Assembly: GCF_014195445.1 (NCBI RefSeq)
Contig: NZ_JACIBT010000001.1
Span: forward strand, 744,001 to 808,000
DNA: 64,000 nucleotides
Direction of reading: 5' to 3'
Origin: Garicola koreensis
GTDB lineage: Bacteria > Actinomycetota > Actinomycetes > Actinomycetales > Micrococcaceae
The stretch's first letter is position 1. Each line of letters starts with the position of its first letter. The notes beneath the pieces were generated by a model. It was not told where the DNA came from, searched no databases, and saw nothing but the letters and a program-made list of their open reading frames with translations. Below, in pieces: positions 1 to 7,187 of the stretch. A program made the translations under genes and the position numbers.

Positions 1-418
1 AGCCGCAGAGCAGGTCGCTTCAGAGCTTGAGAGCCTCTCGGCGGAGGTTGAGGAACATGTCATCGAGGCCTACCGGCCCCTGCTGGATCAGCTGGGGGTC
101 ACCGCCGCTGCAGACCTGCTGCGCATCAGAAGCAACTCTGAAGTCCTCATCGCCGGGATCCGGGTAGCCACCCAGACCCCACCGATGCGTTCAGGAAAGC
201 GCACGGTGTTCATCAGCCTCGATGACGGCACCGGCTGCGCGGATACCGCATTCTTCGAAGAGGCCCAGCAGCAGGCCGGTCCGCTGCTGTTCGGCACTCA
301 GCTGATGATCATTCGTGGCCGCACCCGCCGCGCCGGAGAGCGCGGGGTCTCCGTCCACGCCGAGGAGGCATGGGATCTGAAAGTCGCCTGGCGGGAGTGG
401 GCGCAGCAGCGCGTTTAG
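1..418 (+). CDS. dnaE2: Error-prone DNA polymerase III alpha-type subunit, C-terminal end (5' truncated by window)
   Basis: The reading frame is open from base 2 to a TAG at 416-418 and gives the last 138 residues. The segment VLIAGIRVATQTPPMRSGKR followed by FISLDDGTG and a FFEEAQ stretch is the OB-fold (tRNA-anticodon-like) domain that closes actinobacterial DnaE2 polymerases. The protein's role in the family is error-prone translesion synthesis with ImuA'/ImuB partners. No such partner is visible here because the gene runs out of the window. The stop codon overlaps the stop of the convergent SRPBCC gene by three bases. A replicative DnaE1 is less likely because the short C-terminal end lacks that family's longer tail. 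Confidence 0.82.
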   Translation, partial: AAEQVASELESLSAEVEEHVIEAYRPLLDQLGVTAAADLLRIRSNSEVLIAGIRVATQTPPMRSGKRTVFISLDDGTGCADTAFFEEAQQQAGPLLFGTQLMIIRGRTRRAGERGVSVHAEEAWDLKVAWREWAQQRV

Positions 419-897
419 AGCGCCCGATCCAGTGCTTCGAGGGACTCCTCGAGGAATTCTGGGCCGAAGGGCGGCAGTCCCAGCTCCGAGCGCAGCGATT
501 CGGGCACCGCGCTCCAGTCATAGGTCAGGGTGACCTCGGTGCCGCCGTGCCCAGCGGCGAGGTCGTACTGCCACACCCAGCCGCCGGTGCTCAGGTGTGC
601 GTCGTCGTCGTACTGGCCCGGCGCCCACGCGATCCTGGTATCTGGATCGAAGGCCGTCACCCTATTGTCCATGCGGTAGTGCCCTCCGGCGTTGACATGG
701 AACATCCGCATGCCGAAGACCTGACCGACGCCGGTGATCGGTTCAGGGTGGATGGCTTCGCCCACCCAGTCGCCGGGCTCCGTCTGGTCGTGGCGGGAAG
801 GGTCACTCAGCAGGGCGAAGACCTCCTGCGGCGACGCCTGCACATGACGACGCACTACCAGCTTCGACTCATGCGCCGCTGAACTCTCAGCACTCAT
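415..897 (-). CDS. SRPBCC (START-like) family protein
   Basis: This 160-residue protein fits the SRPBCC/polyketide-cyclase-like fold. It has an N-terminal strand LVVRRHVQASPQEVFALLSD, a WVGEAIHPEP turn, a MRMFHVNAGGHYRMDNRV central strand pair, and a long C-terminal helix ending EFLEESLEALDRAL. Such proteins bind small hydrophobic ligands in a helix-grip cavity, and the ligand here cannot be told. The start at 897 is chosen because GAGAGGAA lies 8 nt upstream. An upstream ATG at 975 has no ribosome-binding site. It is divergent from the VOC gene at 1042 and tail-to-tail with dnaE2. Confidence 0.78.
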   Translation of the reverse strand: MSAESSAAHESKLVVRRHVQASPQEVFALLSDPSRHDQTEPGDWVGEAIHPEPITGVGQVFGMRMFHVNAGGHYRMDNRVTAFDPDTRIAWAPGQYDDDAHLSTGGWVWQYDLAAGHGGTEVTLTYDWSAVPESLRSELGLPPFGPEFLEESLEALDRAL

Positions 898-1041
898 AGC
901 GTGTTCCTCTCTGGATCGGCTGAGCCGCAGCCCACGGTTCAGGAAGGTTTCCAGCTTCACACAAACTGCTTGCACTGCACAAGCACATATGCTTGACTCA
1001 TGTCACCAATTGCACACTGCAATCAGTTATGAGGCTCCACC

Positions 1042-1374
1042 ATGATCCATCATCTGCTCGCCAACTGCGCAGTCTCCGACCTGGATCAGGCCCAGCAGTG
1101 GTACACCCACCTATTCGGCCGAGGTCCGGATACCCGACCAATGGCCGGACTGATCGAATGGCATCTCAGCGATGCCTTTGGCCTGCAGGTATGGAGGGAT
1201 CCCGCCCGTGCCGGATACTCCTCGATGGTCCTCGGTGAAACCGACCTGGACGCCGCCGCGGACCGGCTGACCGAAGTCGGCATCCATCATGGAGGGCCCG
1301 AAGCCGGCGGCGGAGCACGCATCCTGCAACTCAACGACCCGGATCGCAACCACCTGGTCCTCTTCGGCTCCTGA
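1042..1374 (+). CDS. VOC family (glyoxalase/bleomycin-resistance-like) protein
   Basis: The 110-residue product matches one vicinal-oxygen-chelate module. It opens with MIHHLLANCAVSDLDQAQQW and a Y-x-x-LFGRGPD turn, has a middle strand around GLQVWRDPARAGYSSMVL, and ends with NDPDRNHLVLFGS. VOC proteins are usually metal-binding dimers acting as lyases, dioxygenases or resistance proteins. No substrate can be assigned. GAGG sits 7 nt before the ATG. A hairpin follows the stop at 1380-1406. Confidence 0.82.
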   Translation: MIHHLLANCAVSDLDQAQQWYTHLFGRGPDTRPMAGLIEWHLSDAFGLQVWRDPARAGYSSMVLGETDLDAAADRLTEVGIHHGGPEAGGGARILQLNDPDRNHLVLFGS

Positions 1375-1379
1375 GCGCC

Positions 1380-1406
1380 TGCGGGAAGGATTCGAATCCT
1401 CCCGCA
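1380..1406. terminator. Hairpin after the VOC gene
   Basis: Six bases TGCGGG pair with CCCGCA, and GGATT pairs with AATCC across a very small loop, with one bulged A. It starts 5 nt past the VOC stop and ends 13 nt before the likely start of the next gene. There is no T-run, so it may be a weak terminator or an mRNA-processing/attenuation hairpin. Confidence 0.4.
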
Positions 1407-1419
1407 GTTGACCAGGAAT

Positions 1420-2394
1420 GTGAGACTCTCTCTGCTGGATCGTTCCCGAACCCGCACCGGGCACCCCGAGGCTGCGGCGCTGAGCCATTCCGTGGAGCGA
1501 GCGGTGAACGCAGAGCGGCTGGGCTATGCCCGCTTCTGGGCCGCTGAGCACCATGCGGTGCCCGGCATCGCCTCCGGCTCCCCCGCCGTGCTGCTGGCGG
1601 CAGCCGGGGCGCACACCTCCCGCATCCGGCTTGGTTCCGGCGGGGTGATGCTGCCGCAGCACCAGCCTCTGGTGGTCGCTGAGCAGTTCCTGATGCTCCA
1701 GGCGCTCTATCCCGACCGGATCGACCTGGGGCTGGGCCGGACCTTAGGCTTCACCGAACCGGTGCGCCGGGCACTGCGACAGAACACCGACGACGTCGAC
1801 ACCTATGCCGAGGACCTCGCCGAGCTGCTCAGCTACCTGGACCGCTCAGCGGCGGTGACCGCCCGGCCACTCGCCCGGCAGAGTCCGCAGCCGTTTCTGC
1901 TGGCCACCGGGCAGGGCCTGAAGACGGCCGCCGCGCTGGGGATGCCGGTGGTGGTCGGCGGGCCGATTCTTCAGGATCCTGACATCTCAGAGGCCATGAC
2001 TGCCTACCGCCGGGACTTCATCCCGTCGTCGGCGGCGGCCGAACCGGCGGTGATCATCTCCACGGACGTCTACCTTGCCGACACCGAGGCTGAGGCCCGC
2101 GGGCTTGCCCTGCCGGAGATCTATGCGATGGCCCGGGCCAGAGAGACCGGCGCGTTCGGTCCTCTGGAGCCCGTAGAAGAGATCCGCAGCCAGAAGTGGA
2201 GCGCCCAGACGCAGCGGCGAGTGGAGAAGTCGATGGGCCGCGCCGTCGCCGGCACCCGCGCCGCAGTGGGCAGCCGGCTGGAGCAGTTGGTGGAGACCAC
2301 CGGCGCTGACGAGCTGATGGTCTCCACCTCTACCTATGACCGTCAGGCCCTGGCCGGCATCGACGCCGAGATGGCCCAGTTGGTCACAGGCTGA
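1420..2394 (+). CDS. LLM-class (luciferase-like) flavin-dependent oxidoreductase
   Basis: The 324-residue protein is a bacterial luciferase-type TIM-barrel monooxygenase. The MRLSLLDRSRTRTG start, ERLGYARFWAAEHH, IRLGSGGVMLPQHQPLVVAE and YPDRIDLGLGR segments are the standard order for the MsnO8-like branch. These enzymes use FMNH2 or F420 to oxidise small organic compounds. The substrate is unknown. GTG at 1420 is preferred because it gives the usual family start, but a TTG at 1408 is also open. It converges with the NAD(P)-binding gene across a 34-nt gap that holds a hairpin. Confidence 0.85.
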   Translation: MRLSLLDRSRTRTGHPEAAALSHSVERAVNAERLGYARFWAAEHHAVPGIASGSPAVLLAAAGAHTSRIRLGSGGVMLPQHQPLVVAEQFLMLQALYPDRIDLGLGRTLGFTEPVRRALRQNTDDVDTYAEDLAELLSYLDRSAAVTARPLARQSPQPFLLATGQGLKTAAALGMPVVVGGPILQDPDISEAMTAYRRDFIPSSAAAEPAVIISTDVYLADTEAEARGLALPEIYAMARARETGAFGPLEPVEEIRSQKWSAQTQRRVEKSMGRAVAGTRAAVGSRLEQLVETTGADELMVSTSTYDRQALAGIDAEMAQLVTG

Positions 2395-2406
2395 GCCTGC
2401 ATTGAA

Positions 2407-2421
2407 CCTCGCTGGGCGAGG
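2407..2421. terminator. Short GC hairpin between convergent genes
   Basis: CCTCGC and GCGAGG form a perfect 6-bp stem with a 3-nt loop between the stops of the LLM and NAD(P)-binding genes. Its position between convergent stops suggests a bidirectional terminator. No T-tract is present. Confidence 0.45.
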
Positions 2422-2428
2422 GGCGAAT

Positions 2429-3004
2429 TCAGCGGACCAGGGTGAATCCGGTGGTCCACTGGGTCTTTTCGCCGGCGGCCAGGGTGAGCTGCAGGAAGCC
2501 GATCGCCTCCAGCTCACGGGCACGCTTGAGCGAACCGACGTCGACTGCGTCGACTCCTCCGGCCTGCACTGCCGAGGCCAGATTCTGCTTAGCAGCATCG
2601 TCGTCGCCGGCGATCAGCACCGAGGTGCGGTTATCCCCGACGGTCTGTGAGCTCAGCGTGGCGGCGAAGTTGGTGTTGAAGGCCTTCAGGACGGTCGATG
2701 AGGGCAGTGCGTCCGCCAGTTCGGCCGCCGCGGAGCTGTCGGAGGGCACCACCAGGGAGTCGAAGGTCTCGAAGTTCAGCGGGTTGGTGATGTCGAGGAC
2801 GACCTTGCCGGCGAGCTTCTCCGCGTACTGCGCGGTGATCTGCTCCAGCGCAGGATACGGCACCGCCAGCACGACGATGTCTCCGTTGACGGCTGCGTCT
2901 TTGTCATTGCTGCCGATGTGCTCGACAGTGGCGCCGCCGCCGGTCACCACACTAGCGATCGCAGTGGCCATGGCTCCGTTGCCGAAGATGGTGAAGGTAG
3001 TCAT
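2429..3004 (-). CDS. NADPH-dependent F420 reductase-like / NAD(P)-binding protein
   Basis: The 191-residue protein starts with a Rossmann motif FTIFGNGAMATAIASVV. It continues with DIVVLAVPYPALEQI, VVLDITNPLN and VLKAFNTNFAATL, the order seen in the FNO/ProC-like NADPH:F420 oxidoreductase family that also includes 'NAD(P)-binding domain' proteins. The second nucleotide-binding position is not a clear NADP signature, so the cofactor is open. The start at 3004 has AGAGGAG 10 nt upstream. It is divergent from marR, with two TTGTA-type palindromes between them, so it is probably a target of that repressor. Confidence 0.8.
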   Translation of the reverse strand: MTTFTIFGNGAMATAIASVVTGGGATVEHIGSNDKDAAVNGDIVVLAVPYPALEQITAQYAEKLAGKVVLDITNPLNFETFDSLVVPSDSSAAAELADALPSSTVLKAFNTNFAATLSSQTVGDNRTSVLIAGDDDAAKQNLASAVQAGGVDAVDVGSLKRARELEAIGFLQLTLAAGEKTQWTTGFTLVR

Positions 3005-3031
3005 AGTGTTGAACTCCTCTGACGCTTTTAC

Positions 3032-3043
3032 TTGTATGTACAA
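3032..3043. promoter_or_regulatory. Perfect palindrome, probable MarR operator 1
   Basis: TTGTA-TG-TACAA is a perfect inverted repeat between the divergent NAD(P)-binding and marR genes. It lies 28-39 nt upstream of the former gene. Half-sites of this kind are typical of MarR dimers, and the link to this MarR is inference from position. Confidence 0.6.
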
Positions 3044-3064
3044 CTACAATGCTACAAGGGTATA

Positions 3065-3078
3065 GTTGTAGATGCAAC
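3065..3078. promoter_or_regulatory. Imperfect palindrome, probable MarR operator 2
   Basis: GTTG and CAAC arms flank a 6-nt centre. The left arm repeats the GTTGTA half-site of the first palindrome. It lies 19-32 nt before the marR start and overlaps a TATAGT -10-like sequence at 3061-3066, so binding here would block marR itself. Confidence 0.55.
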
Positions 3079-3096
3079 CATGAGAGGGGTAAGACC

Positions 3097-3579
3097 ATGA
3101 CTGACACACGCTGGCTCGATGATGACGAACAGAGGGCCTGGCTGCGCACTGCCGCCGTGCTCGAACTGATGCCGGGGGCACTGGACGCCCAGCTCAGCCG
3201 CGACCAGGATCTGACTCACTTCGAGTACTTTGCACTGGCCTCATTGTCCGAGGCGCCGGAACGCACCCTGCGCATCACCGAGCTGGCCACCATGACCAAC
3301 GCCACCCTGCCCCGGCTCTCCCGGGTGCTCACCGGATTGGAGAAGACTGCGTTGGTGGAGCGTTCAGCCTGCGCAGAGGATCGACGGGCCAAGAACGTCA
3401 CCCTCACCGAGGCGGGTTGGGCGAAGGTCGTCGCCGCGGCCCCAGGTCATGTCGAGAACGTGCGTCAGCTGGTGTTCGACCGCCTCTCCGACGAGCAGGT
3501 GGAGCAGCTCTCTGCTATCACCGAAGCTCTGCTGGGCGAACTCGACCCCCAGGGACGAATGTTCGCCTCCTCGCGCTGA
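3097..3579 (+). CDS. MarR family transcriptional regulator
   Basis: The 160-residue protein has the MarR winged-helix layout. An N-terminal dimerisation helix is followed by LTHFEYFALASLSEAPERTL, then the recognition helix region TLPRLSRVLTGLEKTALVER, a wing with DRRAKNVTLTEAGWAKV, and a C-terminal dimer helix. The DRR in the wing is the classic DNA-contact motif. The start at 3097 has GAGAGGGG about 10 nt upstream; an in-frame TTG/ATG region before it has none. It is divergently paired with the NAD(P)-binding gene and probably self-regulated through the two palindromes between them. Confidence 0.9.
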   Translation: MTDTRWLDDDEQRAWLRTAAVLELMPGALDAQLSRDQDLTHFEYFALASLSEAPERTLRITELATMTNATLPRLSRVLTGLEKTALVERSACAEDRRAKNVTLTEAGWAKVVAAAPGHVENVRQLVFDRLSDEQVEQLSAITEALLGELDPQGRMFASSR

Positions 3580-3933
3580 CCCGTTCCGCCCTGCGCACCC
3601 CTACTGGGAAGCCGTCTCGAGGCCGAATGCGGCGCTTTTGGAACTCGACCGGCGACGCTCGTGTCGGACGATTTCCTTCCGGGCTCAGCAAGTACTCCGT
3701 CGCCGTGGTCTCGCAGGTCGGCCCGGTCAGCCGCGAGTTCCCCGAACCGTAACCGGTCGGGCACGTGCCCCGTTACGCAGACTCCAAGATCACCGACGGC
3801 ATCCGCCTGGTCATGGGGATCTGATCGCCCATGACCAAGGTGCTGCAGACCGTGATGCGCCTGATGATGTGCACAATGCCCTCGCTGAGTCCGCGCGGGC
3901 CGAAGGCCTCTCGCTGACCAGCCGCACCCGGTG
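3580..3933. other. 354 bp without a convincing gene
   Basis: No frame shows a full protein-like reading. The plus strand has short stretches with amphipathic, protein-like character (for example SKYSVAVVSQVGPVSREFPEP at about 3687-3752, then RYADSKITDGIRLVMGI ending near 3824) in different frames and broken by stops. These may be decayed remnants of one gene, but I do not recognise a family. No palindrome or promoter stands out. Confidence 0.4.
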
Positions 3934-4383
3934 CTACGAGTCGTCGTCGCCGGACCAGAGCCGCAGCCGACTGCGCGTTTCAGCATCAATGCGCTGGGGC
4001 CGGCCGGTGACACTGTCGACCATCACCAAGGTCGAGGCTGCAGTGATCTTCGGTGTGGGATCCTCAGCTGCGGCTCTGAGTCCGTAGTTGATCACGAAGC
4101 TGGCTCCGCCGATTGTGGGGATGGACATCTCCACGATGACCGGTTCCCGCTGATAGTCCAGCTGCTGGCGGTACTTCAGCTGAAAGTCGGCCACCAGAGT
4201 CCACACCGGCTGACCCGATGTCAGCGGTGGCAGAATGCCCGTCTCTTCAGGGTCTGCAGAGCCACTCCAGAATGCCCGTGCGCGGGCCTCCTCCAGTATC
4301 CGCATGATGGCCACATTATTGATGTGCCCGTAGGCATCCTGGTCTCCCCAACGCAGTTGGATCGGGATACGAATCTCAGACAT
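3934..4383 (-). CDS. Acyl-CoA thioesterase (single hotdog domain)
   Basis: The 149-residue protein opens MSEIRIPIQLRWGDQDAYGH followed by INNV, the 4-hydroxybenzoyl-CoA-thioesterase-like hotdog motif with the active-site Asp in RWGDQDAYGHINN. A FWSG helix and a VADFQLKYRQQLDYQREPV strand follow. It should hydrolyse an acyl- or aryl-CoA thioester in the cytoplasm. The start at 4383 fits the family start. Upstream a TAGAGT box ends 7 nt before the ATG, suggesting a leaderless message. It is divergent from the DEAD-box gene. Confidence 0.85.
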   Translation of the reverse strand: MSEIRIPIQLRWGDQDAYGHINNVAIMRILEEARARAFWSGSADPEETGILPPLTSGQPVWTLVADFQLKYRQQLDYQREPVIVEMSIPTIGGASFVINYGLRAAAEDPTPKITAASTLVMVDSVTGRPQRIDAETRSRLRLWSGDDDS

Positions 4384-4390
4384 GGTGGCC

Positions 4391-4396
4391 ACTCTA
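4391..4396 (-). promoter_or_regulatory. -10 box TAGAGT, probable leaderless promoter of the thioesterase gene
   Basis: TAGAGT on the minus strand is followed by 7 nt and then the ATG at 4383, so transcription would begin at or next to the start codon. Confidence 0.5.
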
Positions 4397-4440
4397 GCGG
4401 CCAACCTTCCATCCTGTGTGCTCCTGTCCCGCTGATCAGC

Positions 4441-4446
4441 TAGAAT
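4441..4446 (+). promoter_or_regulatory. -10-like TAGAAT ahead of the DEAD-box gene
   Basis: TAGAAT lies about 210 nt before the helicase start. If used, it gives a long 5' leader, as is common for cold-induced DEAD-box mRNAs. No good -35 box is seen, so this is weak. Confidence 0.3.
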
Positions 4447-4656
4447 AGAGATCAGGTGCTCCGATCGGGGCGCCGTGCGTCGTAAGAACGCCTTGCTCAC
4501 CGGGCCAGAAAATATTGCGGTTCGGGTTTCAGCACTGAATTTCTCGCGGCGACTGAAGTGCACCGTTCCGGTGCTTTTCGCCATCTGTCAGACCTCATGG
4601 GACACCCGTGCGCGTCTGACCCAGTTTGAAAGGCTCACGCCATCTCCGATTCTTCT

Positions 4657-5982
4657 ATGACCTTTGCCCAGCTCGGCGTTCCTGCCCCCTTGGTGGACGT
4701 GCTGGCGGCTGAAGGTAAGACCGATGCTTTCCCCATCCAGCAGCAGACCCTGCCGGACACGCTGGCCGGCCGCGATGTGCTGGGCCGCGGCAAAACCGGC
4801 TCCGGCAAGACTCTGGGCTTCTGCATCCCAGTGGTGACCGCGCTGGCCAAGTCCGGGGCCCGCTCCGCTCCCTCACGCCCGCGTGCGCTGATTCTGGCCC
4901 CCACCCGCGAACTGGCCACCCAGATCAACGGTGTCCTGGAGCCGCTGGCCGCCGCCCATAAGCTGCGCACTACCACGATCTTCGGCGGTGTCAGCCAGAA
5001 CCGTCAGGTCAATGCGCTGCGCGGCGGGGTCGACGTCGTCGTCGCCTGTCCGGGGCGGTTGGACGACCTGCTCAAGCAGGGTCTGCTGACCCTGGACGAT
5101 ATTGAGATCACCGTCCTTGATGAAGCCGACCATATGGCTGACCTGGGGTTCCTGCCGGTGGTCACCCGGCTGCTCGCCCAGACCCCTGAGCGGGGCCAAC
5201 GCATGTTCTTCTCCGCCACATTGGACAGCGAGGTGGACAAGCTGGTGCGCCGGTTCCTCAACAACGAGGTGATGCACTCAGTAGACGAGGCGACCTCGTC
5301 GGTCCCGGATATGACCCACCACGTGTTCGAAGTCTCCGCTGATGAGAAGAAGCCGCTGGTCCGAGCGCTGGCTTCGGGCACCGGCCGCCGGATCCTCTTC
5401 ACCCGCACCAAGCACCAGGCCAAGAAGCTCGCCAAGCAGCTGACCACCCAGGGCATCCCGGCAGTAGATCTGCACGGCAACCTCTCGCAGAATCAGCGCG
5501 ACCGCAACCTTGCCGCCTTCAGCGGACCGGATGTGCGCGTACTGGTCGCCACCGATATCGCCGCCCGAGGGGTGCATGTGGATTCGGTGGAGCTGGTGGT
5601 CCACGTGGACCCTCCGGCCGAGCACAAAGCCTATCTGCACCGTTCAGGCCGCACCGCACGCGCCGGCAGCTCCGGGGACGTGGCCACCATCATCCTGCCC
5701 GACCAGCGCCGCGACGCTCAGCAGCTGCTGCGCAAGGCGGCCATCAAGGCCACCCCGCAGGCGGTCAGCAGCGATTCGGACACCGTCACCCAACTGGTGG
5801 GCGAGACGGCCCCCTATGTGAAGCCGGCACCGGCACCTGCTCCCCAGCGTCGTCGCCAGGGCAGCTCAGGCAGTTCAGGTGGCCGCGGCCGCCAGACCGC
5901 GGGGCACAGCGGTGGGCACGGCGGCCGGTCCCGTCGCAGCGCCTCGCGCAGCGTCAGAACCGCTGCCGGAAGATCTCGCTGA
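4657..5982 (+). CDS. DEAD-box ATP-dependent RNA helicase
   Basis: The 441-residue protein carries the whole DEAD-box set. It has a Q motif FPIQQQTLPDTLAGRD (about 24-39), motif I GRGKTGSGKT, Ia PTRELATQI, motif II DEAD, motif III SAT, motif V ATDIAARGVHV and motif VI HRSGRTARAG. A basic Gly/Arg/Ser-rich tail after about residue 400 should add RNA affinity. It probably unwinds RNA in ribosome assembly or cold adaptation (RhlE/CsdA-like). An in-frame TGA 31 nt upstream limits the start to 4657, but no Shine-Dalgarno sequence is visible. Its last 29 bp overlap the 3' end of the convergent macrodomain gene. Confidence 0.92.
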   Translation: MTFAQLGVPAPLVDVLAAEGKTDAFPIQQQTLPDTLAGRDVLGRGKTGSGKTLGFCIPVVTALAKSGARSAPSRPRALILAPTRELATQINGVLEPLAAAHKLRTTTIFGGVSQNRQVNALRGGVDVVVACPGRLDDLLKQGLLTLDDIEITVLDEADHMADLGFLPVVTRLLAQTPERGQRMFFSATLDSEVDKLVRRFLNNEVMHSVDEATSSVPDMTHHVFEVSADEKKPLVRALASGTGRRILFTRTKHQAKKLAKQLTTQGIPAVDLHGNLSQNQRDRNLAAFSGPDVRVLVATDIAARGVHVDSVELVVHVDPPAEHKAYLHRSGRTARAGSSGDVATIILPDQRRDAQQLLRKAAIKATPQAVSSDSDTVTQLVGETAPYVKPAPAPAPQRRRQGSSGSSGGRGRQTAGHSGGHGGRSRRSASRSVRTAAGRSR

Positions 5983-6466
5983 TCTCGGGGCTGAAGAGCA
6001 CAAAGCGGATTTCTGTGAAGCGCTCGGCCAATTCAGCCTCCTCGGTGAGAACCCGGTGTGCCGCCTCAGCCACATCGGCGGGGTCCCACCCGTAGACTCC
6101 GGCGCCGATGGCCGGAAATGCGATGGTCTTCGCTGCTTTCGCTGCGGCCTCCTGCAGGCTGCGGCGAAAGCAGGACTCCAGGACCTGCGGGTCGGTCTGA
6201 CCGGCTGTGCGGTTGGGACCAACCGTGTGAATCACATACTGGGCCTTCAGTTCAGCCCCCGGTGTGAGCGCGGCTTCCCCCGGCGGCAGCCCGTCCGGCC
6301 AGTCGGTGTCGCGCAGCTGCTTGCAGTGCTCCAGCAGCTGGGGTCCGGCAGCCCGGTGGATCGCACCGTCCACTCCTCCTCCGCCCAGCAGTGACGAGTT
6401 CGCGGCGTTGACGATCGCATCGACGTCCTGGGCCGTGATATCGCCGTCGATAATGCTGACTTGCAT
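5954..6466 (-). CDS. Macrodomain protein, probable O-acetyl-ADP-ribose deacetylase
   Basis: The 170-residue protein is a stand-alone MacroD/YmdB-like macrodomain. It has GDIT, DAIVNAANSSLLGGGGVDGA with the ADP-ribose loop, YVIHTVGPN, and IAFPAIGAGVYGWDP as the second phosphate loop. Such enzymes hydrolyse O-acetyl-ADP-ribose or mono-ADP-ribose from proteins. GGGAGGG lies 6 nt before the ATG. It is divergent from the satD-like gene with a perfect palindrome between the two starts, so the two are likely co-regulated. Confidence 0.88.
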   Translation of the reverse strand: MQVSIIDGDITAQDVDAIVNAANSSLLGGGGVDGAIHRAAGPQLLEHCKQLRDTDWPDGLPPGEAALTPGAELKAQYVIHTVGPNRTAGQTDPQVLESCFRRSLQEAAAKAAKTIAFPAIGAGVYGWDPADVAEAAHRVLTEEAELAERFTEIRFVLFSPEISEIFRQRF

Positions 6467-6496
6467 GGAAACCCTCCCGAGGTTTATTCCATCAGG

Positions 6497-6519
6497 GGTT
6501 ATATTCTCGAAATATAACC
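6497..6519. promoter_or_regulatory. Perfect 9-bp-arm palindrome between macrodomain and satD-like genes
   Basis: GGTTATATT and AATATAACC flank a CTCGA centre. It is A/T-rich in GC-rich surroundings, 15 nt upstream of the satD-like ATG and 31 nt upstream of the macrodomain ATG. It ends just before the -10 box TATACT, a repressor-like position. The HTH in the SatD-like protein makes it the obvious candidate to bind here (inference). Confidence 0.65.
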
Positions 6520-6521
6520 TT

Positions 6522-6527
6522 TATACT
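6522..6527 (+). promoter_or_regulatory. -10 box TATACT, probable leaderless promoter of the satD-like gene
   Basis: TATACT ends 6 nt before the ATG at 6534, and no Shine-Dalgarno sequence precedes that ATG. The box abuts the palindrome at 6497-6519. Confidence 0.55.
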
Positions 6528-6533
6528 CATGGT

Positions 6534-7187
6534 ATGAGTTCTGAACATGTCGCGGTGATCGCCGATGTGATCCGGTCGCGGTCATACTCCGACCGGTCGG
6601 CGGTGCAGCGCCGCACCGAGCACCTGCTGACCACCATCACCGAAACTTTTCCGCCGATCAAGCCCTTCTCCCCCACTGTCGGCGATGAGCTCCAAGCCGT
6701 CTACGGTTCACGCAACCAGGCCTTGGCCGCCACTCTCTACGCTGCGCTGCTGCACGAGGATGGTCCGCAGCTGCGCTTCGGCCTGGGCCAGGGCGAAGTC
6801 TTCGCCGTGGACAGTGCCGCCTCTGATCAGATCCAGGACGGACCCGGCTGGTGGCGAGCGCGGCAGGCCATAGAAGAGGTCGCCGATCTGCAGAAGCGCC
6901 ACCGGAGCCTGCGCACCCGGTTCCTCGGCCCACAGACGCACGACGACGCCGTGGTCAACGCGTATCTGTTCGCCCGCGACCACCTGATGTCCAGCATGAG
7001 TGTCAACGCTCGCCGGTACGCTCGGGGGGTGGCCGAGGGAAAGAGTCAGGACCAGATCGCCGCCGAGGTGGGAGTCACCCAGCCGGCAGTCTCCAAGTCG
7101 CTGCGCACCTCAGGCGCGGCAGATCTGATTATCGGCTTGAACGAACTGACTCGTGATGTGGAGAACGGAGCACTGGGCAGCCCATGA
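6534..7187 (+). CDS. SatD family protein with C-terminal HTH
   Basis: The 217-residue protein opens SSEHVAVIADVIRSRSYSDR. It then has TVGDELQAVYGSRNQA (GDE at 50-52), LRFGLGQGEV, and DGPGWWRARQAIEEV, the ordered motifs of the SatD family first named in the streptococcal acid-tolerance locus. Near the C-terminus, KSQDQIAAEVGVTQPAVSKS is a helix-turn-helix. SatD function is not established. The motif order recalls class III nucleotide cyclases (see findings). The start at 6534 follows a TATACT box by 6 nt, with no ribosome-binding site. It overlaps the membrane-protein gene by ATGA, so the two are translationally coupled. Confidence 0.8.
   Translation: MSSEHVAVIADVIRSRSYSDRSAVQRRTEHLLTTITETFPPIKPFSPTVGDELQAVYGSRNQALAATLYAALLHEDGPQLRFGLGQGEVFAVDSAASDQIQDGPGWWRARQAIEEVADLQKRHRSLRTRFLGPQTHDDAVVNAYLFARDHLMSSMSVNARRYARGVAEGKSQDQIAAEVGVTQPAVSKSLRTSGAADLIIGLNELTRDVENGALGSP

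Noticed and set aside
1385-1405. TTCGAAT loop that looks like a tRNA T-arm
   Set aside because: The closing G-C pair next to the loop is missing (A before the loop) and no anticodon or D-arm lies upstream. It is better read as a simple hairpin.
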